Positions 8,946 through 18,056 of a stretch of 64,000 bases of DNA are shown here, piece by piece (position 1 is the stretch's first letter; the number at the start of each line of letters is the position of its first letter). This stretch comes from an uncultured Chloroflexales bacterium (GTDB lineage Bacteria; Chloroflexota; Chloroflexia; Chloroflexales; Chloroflexaceae). The position numbers were made by a program, and so were the translations under genes. The DNA lies in assembly GCA_937918935.1 (NCBI GenBank), contig CAKZSI010000069.1, forward strand, positions 1-64,000, written 5' to 3'. A model generated the notes under the pieces. That model had not been told where the DNA came from and made no database searches. It worked only from the letters and a program-made list of their open reading frames with translations.

Positions 8946-10649
8946 ATGTCTACACCGACACGGACAAAACCGCGCACGACCGGCACACACCGGCGAGGGG
9001 TCAGATGGGCGCCGATGCTGGCCCTGGCGCTCGCCCTGGGGCCGCTGCTCACGGCATGCACCCCGCTCCGGCCCGAGCAGCCGCAGGCGCCCGCCGGCAC
9101 GCTCCGCTGGAGCCTCGAAGGGGTCGTTGACCTTACCCGGCTCGACCCGGCGCGTCCGAGCGGCAATCAGGAGAACATTCCGCTTTACCTGATCTTCGGC
9201 GGCCTGGTACGGCTGAATGACCGTCTGGAGGTGGTCGGCGACGGTGCGGAACGCTGGACCGTCAGCGATGATGGGACCGTGTATACATTCTACCTGCGGC
9301 CCAACCTGAAGTACGGCGATGGCACTCCTGTGGTCGCGCAGCACTTCGCCGATGCCCTGGCGCGTACCCTGGCTCCCGCCACTGGCACGGAGTTCGCGCT
9401 TACCTTCCTGCAGAACGTCATCGGCGCGCGTGAGGTGCGCGAAGGCAAAGCCTCCTCCCTGGCGGGCGTGCGCGCCCTCGACGAGCGGACGCTCGAGATA
9501 CGCCTCGACTCCCCCCGCGGCTACTTCCTCTCGCAACTCACCTATGCTATCAACTATCTGGCGCCGCCCGGGGCGATCGAGGCCGCGGGCGCCGATTGGG
9601 TCGGGCGCGCCTTCGGCACCGGCCCGTTTCGCGTCGTGGATCACCAGCCCGGGAAGCGCCTGGTGCTGGAGGGCAATCCACACTACTGGGCCGGGCCGCC
9701 CGGGGTGGAACGGGTGGAGTTTCGCTTCTTCCCCAACACCGATGCGGCCTTCAGTGCCTACCAGGCCGGCGAGGTTGACGTGATGGGCAGCGTGCAGGCC
9801 GGCGTGCCGGCGCCGCGGCGGGCTGAGACGGACAATCTGCCCGACTTTCGGACAATCAGCGCGCCAGTGACGCGCTATATTGGCTTCAACAATACCCGGC
9901 CGCCCTTCGACAATCTCTATGTACGGCAGGCCTTTGCCCAGGCCGTGGACAAGGAACGCCTGGTGGTCCGGGTGCTCGAGGGCGCGGCCACCCCGGCCCG
10001 GCGTATCCTGCCCGCCGGCTTCGCGGGTACTCGCGAGCCGGTCATACCGCTCGCCTTCGACCCCGTAGGCGCGCGCGCGGCACTGGGTCTGGCTGGCTAT
10101 GTCAGCGGCGCTGAGTTGCCGCCAGTGACATTGACATATGAGAGCGGCGACGCCGACCTGGGCCGCGTGGCCCAGGAACTGCAACGATTCTGGCGTGAGA
10201 GCCTGGGAGTGGACGTGGGCCTCGATCCGGTACCCCGGCAAACCCTGATCGATCGTCTGGACGCCCTGATCGTCAACCCGCGCGCCCCCGACGCAATGCA
10301 AATGTACCTCAGCGTCTGGGGCGCGGATTACCCCGATCCGCAAAACTTTCTCTCACTGCAACTCCACAGCGCCTCGCCCTACAACAACGGGCACTGGCAA
10401 AACCCGCGCTTCGACGAACTGGTGGAAGAGGCCGACCGCAAGAGCGGGCAGAGCGAGCAGGCTGAACGTTTCCGACTGTACCGCGACGCCGAGCAGATCG
10501 CCATCAATGAGGTGGGCTGGCTGCCCCTGTACAACCCTCTGGTCACCCTCGCCATTCGCCCGACGGTGCGCGGCCTGACGCCGACCGTCTCGCCCCAGGG
10601 GATCGTTGCCGTGGACTGGACCCAGGTGCGGATCGTGGAGGGGCAGTGA
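8946..10649 (+). CDS. Peptide/nickel-type ABC substrate-binding lipoprotein (SBP family 5)
   Basis: Predicted oligopeptide-binding lipoprotein, 567 residues. After a positively charged N-terminus, a hydrophobic run ends in LGPLLTAC, a lipobox. The family 5 core follows: TVYTFYLRPNLKYGDGTPV, GTGPFRVVDHQPGKRLVL, and NPHYWAGPPGVERVEF. The C-terminal half has FNNTRPPFDNLYVRQAFAQA. No permease or ATPase gene is adjacent, so it is an orphan binding protein whose transporter is elsewhere. The next gene begins 12 bases later. Confidence 0.9.
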   Translation: MSTPTRTKPRTTGTHRRGVRWAPMLALALALGPLLTACTPLRPEQPQAPAGTLRWSLEGVVDLTRLDPARPSGNQENIPLYLIFGGLVRLNDRLEVVGDGAERWTVSDDGTVYTFYLRPNLKYGDGTPVVAQHFADALARTLAPATGTEFALTFLQNVIGAREVREGKASSLAGVRALDERTLEIRLDSPRGYFLSQLTYAINYLAPPGAIEAAGADWVGRAFGTGPFRVVDHQPGKRLVLEGNPHYWAGPPGVERVEFRFFPNTDAAFSAYQAGEVDVMGSVQAGVPAPRRAETDNLPDFRTISAPVTRYIGFNNTRPPFDNLYVRQAFAQAVDKERLVVRVLEGAATPARRILPAGFAGTREPVIPLAFDPVGARAALGLAGYVSGAELPPVTLTYESGDADLGRVAQELQRFWRESLGVDVGLDPVPRQTLIDRLDALIVNPRAPDAMQMYLSVWGADYPDPQNFLSLQLHSASPYNNGHWQNPRFDELVEEADRKSGQSEQAERFRLYRDAEQIAINEVGWLPLYNPLVTLAIRPTVRGLTPTVSPQGIVAVDWTQVRIVEGQ

Positions 10650-10661
10650 CCATCGCATGGC

Positions 10662-13220
10662 ATGACTGATATGTCCGCTCGCCGCGCGACTTCCTATCCT
10701 CCACTGCCCCACTTCAGCCGCTGGCGGCGCCGGCGGGTCTCGGCGTTTCGACGGCGCCACCCTGTACTGGCCTTTATTGGCCGCCTGGCCCTGGCCTTCG
10801 TCAAACTGACCCTCGTGGCCCTGCTGCTCGCCGCCGGGGTCGGGCTGTGGCTCTACCAGCGGTACGCTCGCGATCTGCCCGATCCGGCGCAGATCGGCGA
10901 GCATCGCAGCTTTGAAACCACGCGCATCTACGCCCGCGATGGCACGACCCTGCTCTACGAACTGGTTGGCCCCGAAGCGGGCCGGCGCACCCCGGTGGCC
11001 TTCGAGCAGATCCCGCAGGTGCTCAAAGACGCAACCATCGCCGTGGAAGACGCCGGGTTTTACCAGAACCCCGGCGTCGATCTGCAAGGGATCATCCGCG
11101 CGGCCCTCCAGAACTACCAGAGCGGCGAAATCGTTAGCGGCGCCTCCACCATTACGATGCAACTGGTGCGGAACATGCTTCTCGACGCGGAGGAGCGCAG
11201 TGAACGGAGCTACGAGCGCAAGCTGCGCGAGGCCATCCTGGCCTACCGTGTCAGTCGCGCCTATGGCAAGGACCAGATCCTCAACCTCTACCTCAACGAA
11301 GTGTACTACGGCGCCCAGGCCTACGGCGTCGAGGCGGCCGCGCAGGCTTATTTCTCCCGGCACGTCTGGGAGTTGACCCCCGCCGAGGCCACGCTGATCG
11401 CCGGCCTGCCCCAGGCGCCCACGACCTACAACCCCTTCACCGACTTCGCCGCCGCGAAGGCCCGCCAGCGCGTGACCCTCGACCTGATGGCCGAACATGG
11501 CTTTCTGAGCCGCGCCGAGGCCGAGCGCATCTACGCCGAGCCGATCACCCTCGTGCCACCGCGCACCGACCTGATCGCGCCGCACTTCGTCTTCTACGTG
11601 CGCGACCTGCTGGAGCGCCGCTACGGCCCCGATCTGCTCTACCGCGCCGGGCTGCGGGTGATCACCAGTATTGACCTGGCCTGGCAGGCCGAGGCCCAGC
11701 GCATCGCCCGCGAGCAGATCGAGGCCCTGCGGGTGCGCAATGCCTCCAACGCCGCCGTGGTCATGCTCGCCCCCGACGGGCAGATCCTGGCCATGGTCGG
11801 CAGCGTTGACTACAACGCGCCCGATGGGCAGGTCAACGTCGCTCTGGCCCGCCGCCAGCCCGGTTCGGCGCTCAAGCCGTTCGTCTACGCGGCTGCCCTG
11901 CAACGGGGCTGGACGCCGGCCACGGTGATCTGGGACACGCCGAGTCGCTGGGTCAACGCCAATGGCGTCGTCTACGAGCCGCGTAACTACGACAACGCCT
12001 TCCACGGGCCGCTGCGCCTGCGCATGACCCTGGCCAATTCGCTGAACATCCCCGCGGTCAAGGCACTGGAACACGTCGGGGTGGAAAATTTCGTCGAGGT
12101 GATGAGCCGCCTGGGGATCACCACCTTCGACGATCCCGGGCGCTTCGGGCTGGCGATGGCCCTGGGCAGCAACGAGGTGCGCCTGCTGGAACTAACCGCG
12201 GCCTACAACGCCCTGCGCAACGGCGGGCGATACGTGGCCCCGGTTGCCGTGCGCAAGGTGACCAACAGCCGCGGCGAGGTGCTGGAACGCTGGCAGCCCG
12301 ACCAGGGTCGCCCGGTGTTCGGCCCGAACAGCGAGCAGATCGCCTACCTGATCACCAGCATCCTGAGCGACAACCAGGCCCGTCGTTACATGTTCGGAGC
12401 CAACAATGTGATGGAACTGCCTGAAGTGATCGCCGCGGCCAAGACCGGCACCTCGAACGATTTTCGCGACTCATGGGCGCTGGGCTACAGCACCGAGGTG
12501 ACCATTGGCGCGTGGGTGGGCAACAACGACGCCTCGCCAATGGAGGAGGTGGCCGGGGCCAACGGGGCCGGGCAGATCTGGCGCGAGTTGATGCTGCGCT
12601 ACCACCTCGGGCATCCGGCCACGCCCTTTCCGCGCCCCGCGGGGATCGAAGAGATCCCCATCTGCGCCGACACTGGCGGGCGAGCCGGGCCAGGCTGCCC
12701 GCGCTCGATCACCGAACTGTTCATCGCTGGCACCGGGCCAAAAGAGGTGGACGTGGTCTACCAGACTGTGCGCGTCGGCGGCGACGGGACCTGTCTGGCT
12801 GCCTCCTACACGCCCGTCGCCGAGGTGCGCGAGGTGCAGTACCCCCTCTACCCGCCGGAGTTCCGCGAGTGGGCCGCGCGCAACGCCCCGCAGCCGCCGA
12901 CCGAGGTCTGCCCGCCGCCCCGGTCCCCGATCGTGGCGCGTCTGGCGCCCATCGGCGCCAGCGGCGTGGTCACCGGAACCCAGGTCTTCATCAGCGGCAC
13001 GGCGCGCGGCCCCTTCAGCCTCGAAGTCGGCCCCGGGGGCGCCCCAAACACCTGGCAGACCATCGCCCAGAATCCGATACCGGTGGAGGACAGCCTGCTG
13101 GGGGTCTGGATCACCAGCGGCCTGGCGCCCGGCGACTACACCCTGCGTCTGCGGGTGATCACCGTCGAGGGGCTCAGCGTCACGACGGAGCAGGTGGTGC
13201 GCTACGCGCCGGGGAGGTGA
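10662..13220 (+). CDS. Class A penicillin-binding protein (transglycosylase/transpeptidase)
   Basis: Bifunctional peptidoglycan synthase, 852 residues. A cytoplasmic Arg-rich tail and one membrane anchor (about residues 38-65) precede a GT51 glycosyltransferase domain with the catalytic Glu in VEDAGFYQNPGVD and the motif GASTITMQLVRN. The transpeptidase domain has the acylated serine in GSALKP (Ser402), SLN in LANSLN, and KTGTS beginning at Lys594. A C-terminal extension of about 150 residues contains a beta-sandwich-like module. It acts outside the membrane to polymerise and cross-link glycan strands. It may be co-transcribed with the preceding binding protein. Confidence 0.93.
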   Translation: MTDMSARRATSYPPLPHFSRWRRRRVSAFRRRHPVLAFIGRLALAFVKLTLVALLLAAGVGLWLYQRYARDLPDPAQIGEHRSFETTRIYARDGTTLLYELVGPEAGRRTPVAFEQIPQVLKDATIAVEDAGFYQNPGVDLQGIIRAALQNYQSGEIVSGASTITMQLVRNMLLDAEERSERSYERKLREAILAYRVSRAYGKDQILNLYLNEVYYGAQAYGVEAAAQAYFSRHVWELTPAEATLIAGLPQAPTTYNPFTDFAAAKARQRVTLDLMAEHGFLSRAEAERIYAEPITLVPPRTDLIAPHFVFYVRDLLERRYGPDLLYRAGLRVITSIDLAWQAEAQRIAREQIEALRVRNASNAAVVMLAPDGQILAMVGSVDYNAPDGQVNVALARRQPGSALKPFVYAAALQRGWTPATVIWDTPSRWVNANGVVYEPRNYDNAFHGPLRLRMTLANSLNIPAVKALEHVGVENFVEVMSRLGITTFDDPGRFGLAMALGSNEVRLLELTAAYNALRNGGRYVAPVAVRKVTNSRGEVLERWQPDQGRPVFGPNSEQIAYLITSILSDNQARRYMFGANNVMELPEVIAAAKTGTSNDFRDSWALGYSTEVTIGAWVGNNDASPMEEVAGANGAGQIWRELMLRYHLGHPATPFPRPAGIEEIPICADTGGRAGPGCPRSITELFIAGTGPKEVDVVYQTVRVGGDGTCLAASYTPVAEVREVQYPLYPPEFREWAARNAPQPPTEVCPPPRSPIVARLAPIGASGVVTGTQVFISGTARGPFSLEVGPGGAPNTWQTIAQNPIPVEDSLLGVWITSGLAPGDYTLRLRVITVEGLSVTTEQVVRYAPGR

Positions 13221-13360
13221 GACGACCTGTGGAGGTATGGAGCGCCTGCCCGGCAAATCGACTTACACCTCCACACTCTACAGCTCCACAGTTCTACAGA
13301 CCGGTCATAGAAAGGCGTAGCACAAGCGTCAAGCTGAACATCCAGGTCTGAACCGATCCC

Positions 13361-15892
13361 CTACCCCCTGATCGTCGCCCCGATCTCCCTTTCCAGGCCA
13401 GAGATAATCTTCTTGCGCACCCGGGCCAGTTCTTCATCGGTCAGGGTACGGTCAGGGGCGCGAAAGGTCAGGTGGTAGGTAAGGCTGCGACGGTCAGGGC
13501 CGATCTGCGGCCCGCTATACACATCGAAGAGAGTCAACGACTCGAGGAGCGGGCCGGCCCCCCGGCGGATGAGCGCCTCAACGCGCTCGGCCGGCGCGTC
13601 AGCCGGGGCGACGATCGAGAGATCCTGCACCGTGGCGGGGAAACGGGACAGTGACGTAAACGTCGGCGGTCGGGCCGCGCCGAAGAGCGCGTCGAGGTCA
13701 AGCTCGGCGGCCACCGCCCTTGGCACGCTCAGGCCCAGCCGTTCACGGACGGCCGGGTGCAGTTCGCCGAACACCCCCACCCGCACGGCGGCATCGCCGG
13801 CCTCCAGTAGCAGCGCCGCGGAGCGACCGGGGTGGAAGCGCTCATCGTCGGTCAGCGGAACGTAGCGCAACTGGCCGGCAAGACCGAGGCGCGTGGCCAG
13901 CACCTCGACCACCCCCTTGAGGTCGAAGAAATCGAAGGGTCGTCGGTCGGCCCCCTGCCAGCGTTCCGGTTCACGCGGGCCAGCCATGGCGAGCGCCAGA
14001 CGGCGCGGTTCATCGGGCAGCCAGTGACCATCCACGCCGAGAGGCTCAGGTTTGAGGTAGACACGCCCGATCTCGAACAGCAGCGCCCGCTCGCGCTCGC
14101 GGAGGTTGAACTCCAGGGCCGCGGCCAGCGAGGGCAGCAGCGAGCGGCGCATGTAGGTCCTCTCAGGGGTATTGGGATTGGCCAGCTTGAGGTAGCGCGC
14201 GGCAACCGCCTCCGAGGGCGCCAGTGCCGCCACGAGGTTCATATCAATCAGGGAGTGGGTGATCAGTTCGGTCAGCCCCGCGCCGACCAGCACCTCGCGC
14301 ACGCGGCGTTCGAGCGCCAGTTCGGGGTGGATATCCGAGGGGGGCAACTCATCGGCCAGGCGGGTGACGGGGATGCGGTCGTAGCCGTAGAGCCGCGCCA
14401 CCTCCTCACACAGGTCGGCGGTAATGGTCACATCCTGGCGGAACGAGGGCACGTCCACCAGCACGGCTGGATCGTCGCCCTCACGGAGGACGCAGCCGAA
14501 GCCGAGACGCCCGAGCACCTCGGCGATGGCCGGGGCGGACAGATCGATGCCCAGGATGCGCCGTACCTCCGAAGGGGTCAGTTCGAGCGTCAGCGGTTGC
14601 CAGGGACGTGGATAGGCATCGATCAGGCCCTGACCAATAGTGGCCCCGGCGTAGCGACGCATCAACTCCAGACAGCGGCGCTGCGCGATGGGCGGGAGGG
14701 CATAGTCAACCCCGCGCTCGAAGCGCCGCGAAGCCTCGCTGGGCAGTTTCAACCCCCGCGCCGTCTTGCGGATCTGCACCGGCTCCCAGATCGCCGCCTC
14801 CAGCAGGACCCGCGTGGTATCCTCGCGCACCTCGGAGAACTCGCCGCCCATCACCCCCGCCACCGCCAGCGGCCCGGTCGCGTCGCAGACCAGCAACGGG
14901 GCCCGTTCCAACCCGCTCTCAGGGCCGGGGGTCAGATCGCGGTCCTTGCCGTCGAGGGTCGTGAGGCGTTCACCGGGGCGGGCCAGGCGCACGATCAGAT
15001 GCTGGCTGGCGACCCGATCGGCGTCGAAGGCATGGGTCGGCTGGCCCCACTCCAGCATGACGTAGTTAGAGATATCCACCACATTGTTGATCGGGCGCAT
15101 CCCGGCGTGCAGGAGGCGGTGCTGCATCCAGCGGGGCGAGGGGCCGACACGGACGTGCTCGGCCAGGCCGAGGGTAAAACGGGGGCAGAGTTCGGGCGCC
15201 TCGATGGTCACGGCGGCGCGCCCGGCAACGGGCGGGCCTTCGACCAGCACCTGGGGATCAGGGAGGGAGAGCGGCGCGCCGGTGAGCGCGGCGACCTCGC
15301 GGGCAACGCCGACGATCGAGAGGGCGCGGGCATAGTTGGGCGTGATCTCAATCTCCAGCACCACCTCGCCGAGCACATCGCGCGCCGGCACGCCCACCGG
15401 CGCGTCGTCGTCCAGGATGAGCACACCCTCATGATCCTCGCTGATGCCCAACTCCTTCTCGGAGCAGAGCATAGCATCGCTCATCACCCCACGCACGGGG
15501 CGACCCTTGAGGGTGGTGATCACCCGACCTTCGGCATGCCCATCGTAGAGCCGGGCGCCCTCGCGGGCGAAGACGGCCTTTAGCGGATGGGCGAGCCGGC
15601 CCTGGCCACGATAGGGAAACAGATTGGGTGCGCCGGTTACCACCGTATGCGGTTCGGGCGCGCCGTAGTCTACCGTGGCGAGCACCAGGCGATCGGCGTT
15701 GGGGTGGGGCAGGACCTCGAGGATGTTACAGGTGACGATCTTCTCGGCGTCCCACGGCAATTCAGCGCCTTCGACCCCCACATAATGCACGGCAGCGACC
15801 TCAAGGCCGCTGAAGGTCAACAATCGGGCGAGTTCCTCGGGCGGCAAATCCACCGCGACGAACTCTTTCAGCCAGCTCAACGGTACTTTCAT
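13361..15892 (-). CDS. pheT: Phenylalanyl-tRNA synthetase beta subunit
   Basis: Large subunit of PheRS, 843 residues, which charges tRNA-Phe together with PheS. Domains in order: N-terminal tRNA-binding OB domain (about 40-155), B3/B4 editing domain, B5 DNA-binding-like fold, a catalytic-like core with LERRVREVLVGAGLTE, and a C-terminal ferredoxin-like anticodon domain ending in VRKKIISGLEREIGATIRG. The start is ATG at 15892 (MKVPLSWLKEFV), the family's usual N-terminus; a longer frame adds 19 non-conserved residues. pheS, normally immediately upstream, is not here, so the two subunits are encoded apart. Confidence 0.96.
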   Translation of the reverse strand: MKVPLSWLKEFVAVDLPPEELARLLTFSGLEVAAVHYVGVEGAELPWDAEKIVTCNILEVLPHPNADRLVLATVDYGAPEPHTVVTGAPNLFPYRGQGRLAHPLKAVFAREGARLYDGHAEGRVITTLKGRPVRGVMSDAMLCSEKELGISEDHEGVLILDDDAPVGVPARDVLGEVVLEIEITPNYARALSIVGVAREVAALTGAPLSLPDPQVLVEGPPVAGRAAVTIEAPELCPRFTLGLAEHVRVGPSPRWMQHRLLHAGMRPINNVVDISNYVMLEWGQPTHAFDADRVASQHLIVRLARPGERLTTLDGKDRDLTPGPESGLERAPLLVCDATGPLAVAGVMGGEFSEVREDTTRVLLEAAIWEPVQIRKTARGLKLPSEASRRFERGVDYALPPIAQRRCLELMRRYAGATIGQGLIDAYPRPWQPLTLELTPSEVRRILGIDLSAPAIAEVLGRLGFGCVLREGDDPAVLVDVPSFRQDVTITADLCEEVARLYGYDRIPVTRLADELPPSDIHPELALERRVREVLVGAGLTELITHSLIDMNLVAALAPSEAVAARYLKLANPNTPERTYMRRSLLPSLAAALEFNLRERERALLFEIGRVYLKPEPLGVDGHWLPDEPRRLALAMAGPREPERWQGADRRPFDFFDLKGVVEVLATRLGLAGQLRYVPLTDDERFHPGRSAALLLEAGDAAVRVGVFGELHPAVRERLGLSVPRAVAAELDLDALFGAARPPTFTSLSRFPATVQDLSIVAPADAPAERVEALIRRGAGPLLESLTLFDVYSGPQIGPDRRSLTYHLTFRAPDRTLTDEELARVRKKIISGLEREIGATIRG

Positions 15893-15953
15893 ACAGCCCT
15901 CGCAACGGGAAACCCGAAGGATTGTAGCCCGCGCGCGGGTAGCCGTCAAGCAG

Positions 15954-15990
15954 GGATGGGGAACCCGGCGTTCCTCATCCCCCTGCCCGG
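15954..15990. repeat. Intergenic palindromic repeat copy
   Basis: Copy of the dispersed GC-rich repeat found throughout the window. The core GGGGAACCCGGCGTTCC is followed by CCCCCTGCCCGG. It lies between the pheT start and the stop of the next leftward gene. Confidence 0.5.
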
Positions 15991-16018
15991 TGCAAGGACT
16001 GCGCCCTCTCAGCCCCCC

Positions 16019-16513
16019 TCAGTCACGACCGATGCCCGCCTCGGTCAGGAGGCGCACCACCCGCTCGAGGCGATTGAGGGCCCGGGCTAGCAACAGGGCC
16101 GCATCGGCGATAATCGCTTCGCTAAGAGCCGGATTGGTGTTGACCTTGTCGCGCACAGGCCGCAGCACCTGCTCCATCGTATCGAGAAAGTCGCTTGCCT
16201 GATACAGGGCGGTTTCGGCATCCTCGCGCTGTTTGGAAGCCACCATCGGCCAGCGGCCATGGATCGGTTTGGCGCGGGCCATCGAGAGAAAGCGCGCCAC
16301 CCGATCGGCCCGCGTCAACGCATCTGAGACGTAGCGTTCGGTGTCGGTAACCAGGACGAGGGTGAGACTTTGATTGCCATGAACCCTGGCCCGGGCTGAG
16401 TCGAGCGTGGTCTGGGCCCGTTGCAGGATCTGTACCGCCTCATCAGCAGCCTGGATCGCCGCTTCCCGTTCGCTCTCCGCTTCGATTGGCCATCGTCGAG
16501 GAATCGTCGGCAT
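16019..16513 (-). CDS. Unknown helical protein
   Basis: About 164 residues, almost entirely helical by composition (EAAIQAADEAVQILQRA and DAALLLARALNRLERVV), with no cysteine pair or recognisable catalytic motif. I do not recognise the family. The start at ATG 16513 is preceded by GGAGG three bases away, and it overlaps the end of the upstream membrane-protein gene by 71 bases, suggesting translational coupling. The two genes probably form one unit. Confidence 0.55.
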   Translation of the reverse strand: MPTIPRRWPIEAESEREAAIQAADEAVQILQRAQTTLDSARARVHGNQSLTLVLVTDTERYVSDALTRADRVARFLSMARAKPIHGRWPMVASKQREDAETALYQASDFLDTMEQVLRPVRDKVNTNPALSEAIIADAALLLARALNRLERVVRLLTEAGIGRD

Positions 16514-16895
16514 AAGCCTCCACAGGCGCCTGTTCCCGGGTTGCGGCATAGCGCAGGAGTTCAATCTGCCGCACCATCGCCTCACCGATCTGCCAGAGGA
16601 TGATCGGCGTGCCCGAGGCGATAAAGCCACGCCAGACCGCCGCCTCATACTGGCGCCAGTCCATATCGGGCTGCCGGCGGGCGGCGATAGCCACAGGAAC
16701 CAGCGTAATCAGGACCCCACCGGCCACTTCGGCCCAGGTGTGGTCGGGCTTGATGGGAAGGCGGCGCTCGAGATAGCTGAGCGCCACCGCATAGGCGGTC
16801 GAGAGTCCCAACGTCAGCAGGGGCGTGCCGAGCATCGGATCGCCTGAGGTCTGCTTGGCCTGGGACACGTCACGCTTCAGTTGAAACCGGGTCAT
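16443..16895 (-). CDS. Unknown small membrane protein
   Basis: A 150-residue protein with two probable membrane segments (about residues 21-40 and 55-75), separated by YLERRLPIKPDHTW, and a soluble tail. AAAGGAA precedes the ATG at 16895. I do not recognise the family; the layout recalls small holin-like or membrane-adaptor proteins, but nothing confirms that. It is divergent from the MraZ operon, so the 398-base gap to the right must carry promoters in both directions. Confidence 0.6.
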   Translation of the reverse strand: MTRFQLKRDVSQAKQTSGDPMLGTPLLTLGLSTAYAVALSYLERRLPIKPDHTWAEVAGGVLITLVPVAIAARRQPDMDWRQYEAAVWRGFIASGTPIILWQIGEAMVRQIELLRYAATREQAPVEAYADDSSTMANRSGERTGSGDPGC

Positions 16896-17173
16896 TTTCG
16901 GGTTCCTTTCGGTATCTTGCAGGGAAGATTACACAGGGTTTCAGAGCTTCTGTCCAGGATGCAAACAGGCCAGTGCGGACGCTCCTGTTTGAGCGTTGTG
17001 ACGCCAGTAACCCCTCCTTTCCCTTCTGTACGCCGTGGCAACGCCTGGTGCACACCGGGTGACGGACCACCGCGGGCATCTCTCGCCGCCGCTGATTATC
17101 CTACGACAAGAAGTAACTCTTTGCAAGCCCTCATCAGGACCCTAAACGAGATCAAACAGTTGTAAAAAGACGC

Positions 17174-17202
17174 TTAACAAAGTTCTTATGATATGCTATA
17201 GT
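17174..17202 (+). promoter_or_regulatory. Promoter of the MraZ-NACHT-CHAT-gasdermin operon
   Basis: A -35 box TTAACA (17174-17179) and -10 box TATAGT (17197-17202) are separated by 17 bases, in an AT-rich island that stands out from the surrounding GC-rich DNA. The predicted start point is near 17209, inside the phased CCC array, so a bound repressor would block initiation. The rest of the gap (16896-17173) holds no gene that I can support. Confidence 0.7.
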
Positions 17203-17205
17203 ATA

Positions 17206-17275
17206 CCCCAGTTAATACCCAATAATTACCCTTAAATATCCCTGATTAAGCTCGAAAATTGCCCTGTTCGAGCCC
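17206..17275 (+). promoter_or_regulatory. Helically phased CCC array, probable MraZ operator
   Basis: CCC triplets begin at 17207, 17218, 17229, 17240, 17262 and 17273, all in one 11-bp register; the slot at 17251 is degenerate (CTC). The first four sit in AT-rich context such as TACCCA and TACCCT. On the other strand each is a GGG half-site. Known MraZ operators are direct TGGG-type repeats at roughly one helical turn just upstream of mraZ. Position, spacing and the adjacent mraZ gene suggest autoregulation; binding itself is inferred. Confidence 0.65.
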
Positions 17276-17293
17276 GCTGGCGGAGGCAAACGT

Positions 17294-17734
17294 ATGTTCA
17301 TCGGCACCTTTGAGACCCCGGTCGAACCATCCGGCCGGATCGTGATCCCACCCGCGTTTCGCGCTGCCGCCCTGGAGGGCCTCACCGTGACCCGCGGCTT
17401 CGACCGCTGCGCGCAGGCGTTTCCCACCCCCATCTGGCATGACCTTGCCCGGCGCATTAACGCGCTGCCGCTCTTTGTTGACGCCGCACGGCAGGCCCGG
17501 AGCCTGCTCTTTGCCGCTGCCACCGAACTGACCCCCGATGCCACCGGCGCAGTGCTGCTGCCCCGCCCGCTCCTGGCCCACGCCGGGATCGCCTCGACCG
17601 TCGTTCTGGTGGGGATGGGCGCCTTCTTCGAACTCTGGTCACCCGAGGCATGGAACGCCGCCAGCGATCATTTGCTGCACTCGGTGAGCCGGTGGACTGG
17701 CGCCGATCTGCCGCTGGCTCTGGCGGCCATCTAG
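17294..17734 (+). CDS. mraZ: MraZ-like transcriptional regulator
   Basis: A 146-residue protein of MraZ length and layout. It begins MFIGTFETPVEPSGRIVIP, matching the family start, and the second half ends in LVGMGAFFELWSPEAW, the typical MraZ second-repeat ending. MraZ is a ring-forming AbrB-fold DNA-binding protein that represses the division and cell-wall (dcw) cluster. The first DNA-contact motif keeps its arginine (PSGR). The second (DATGA, residues 82-86) has alanine where arginine is expected, so one half may bind weakly. GGAGG precedes the ATG. It is followed not by rsmH but by immune-like genes. Confidence 0.85.
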   Translation: MFIGTFETPVEPSGRIVIPPAFRAAALEGLTVTRGFDRCAQAFPTPIWHDLARRINALPLFVDAARQARSLLFAAATELTPDATGAVLLPRPLLAHAGIASTVVLVGMGAFFELWSPEAWNAASDHLLHSVSRWTGADLPLALAAI

Positions 17735-17837
17735 TAGGGTCGAGGTATTGGCTGCACCAATGCTTCGGCCCGACCGTCTGCGAGCAGGGGCACTGGCTAC
17801 CAGCAAACAGCGATCACCGCCCACGTAAGGAGGCCCT

Positions 17838-18056
17838 ATGCCATTGATCTTCCACACCCCTCCCGATGCCGCACCGCGCACCTCTGGCAGCGCCGCCCTG
17901 GCCCGCGTTCGCCTGCGCCAGGCCCTCACCCGCGACCGCGGCGCCATCCCGGCCCCTTCCGCCGCCGAGGTGCTCGCCCGACTCCTCGACGAGCCGCTTC
18001 CGTCAGGCGTCGAGCAAACGCTACCTGTTGCGCCTGCCCGCGGGGGACGCCAATGA
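17838..18056 (+). CDS. Small 72-residue protein of the MraZ-NACHT operon
   Basis: A short frame starting at ATG 17838 behind a near-perfect ribosome site (AAGGAGG). It ends in the ATGA overlap with the NACHT gene, so translation of the two is coupled. The product is Ala/Arg/Pro-rich (ALARVRLRQALTRDRGA, then AAEVLARLLDEPLP) without a membrane segment or known domain. The strong ribosome site and 4-base overlap argue that it is a real gene. It could be an adaptor, inhibitor or leader peptide; I cannot tell which. Confidence 0.6.
   Translation: MPLIFHTPPDAAPRTSGSAALARVRLRQALTRDRGAIPAPSAAEVLARLLDEPLPSGVEQTLPVAPARGGRQ

Noticed and set aside
7472-9166. Long minus-strand open frame of over 500 codons across cysS-like and SBP genes
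   Set aside because: It is the GC-rich antisense shadow of two genes with clear family motifs; its translation is rich in His, Arg and Gln and has no domain pattern.
16019-16895. Prophage remnant with holin-like gene
   Set aside because: Only two small unknown genes, no integrase, capsid or terminase, and no attachment-site repeats; the two-helix layout alone is not enough.
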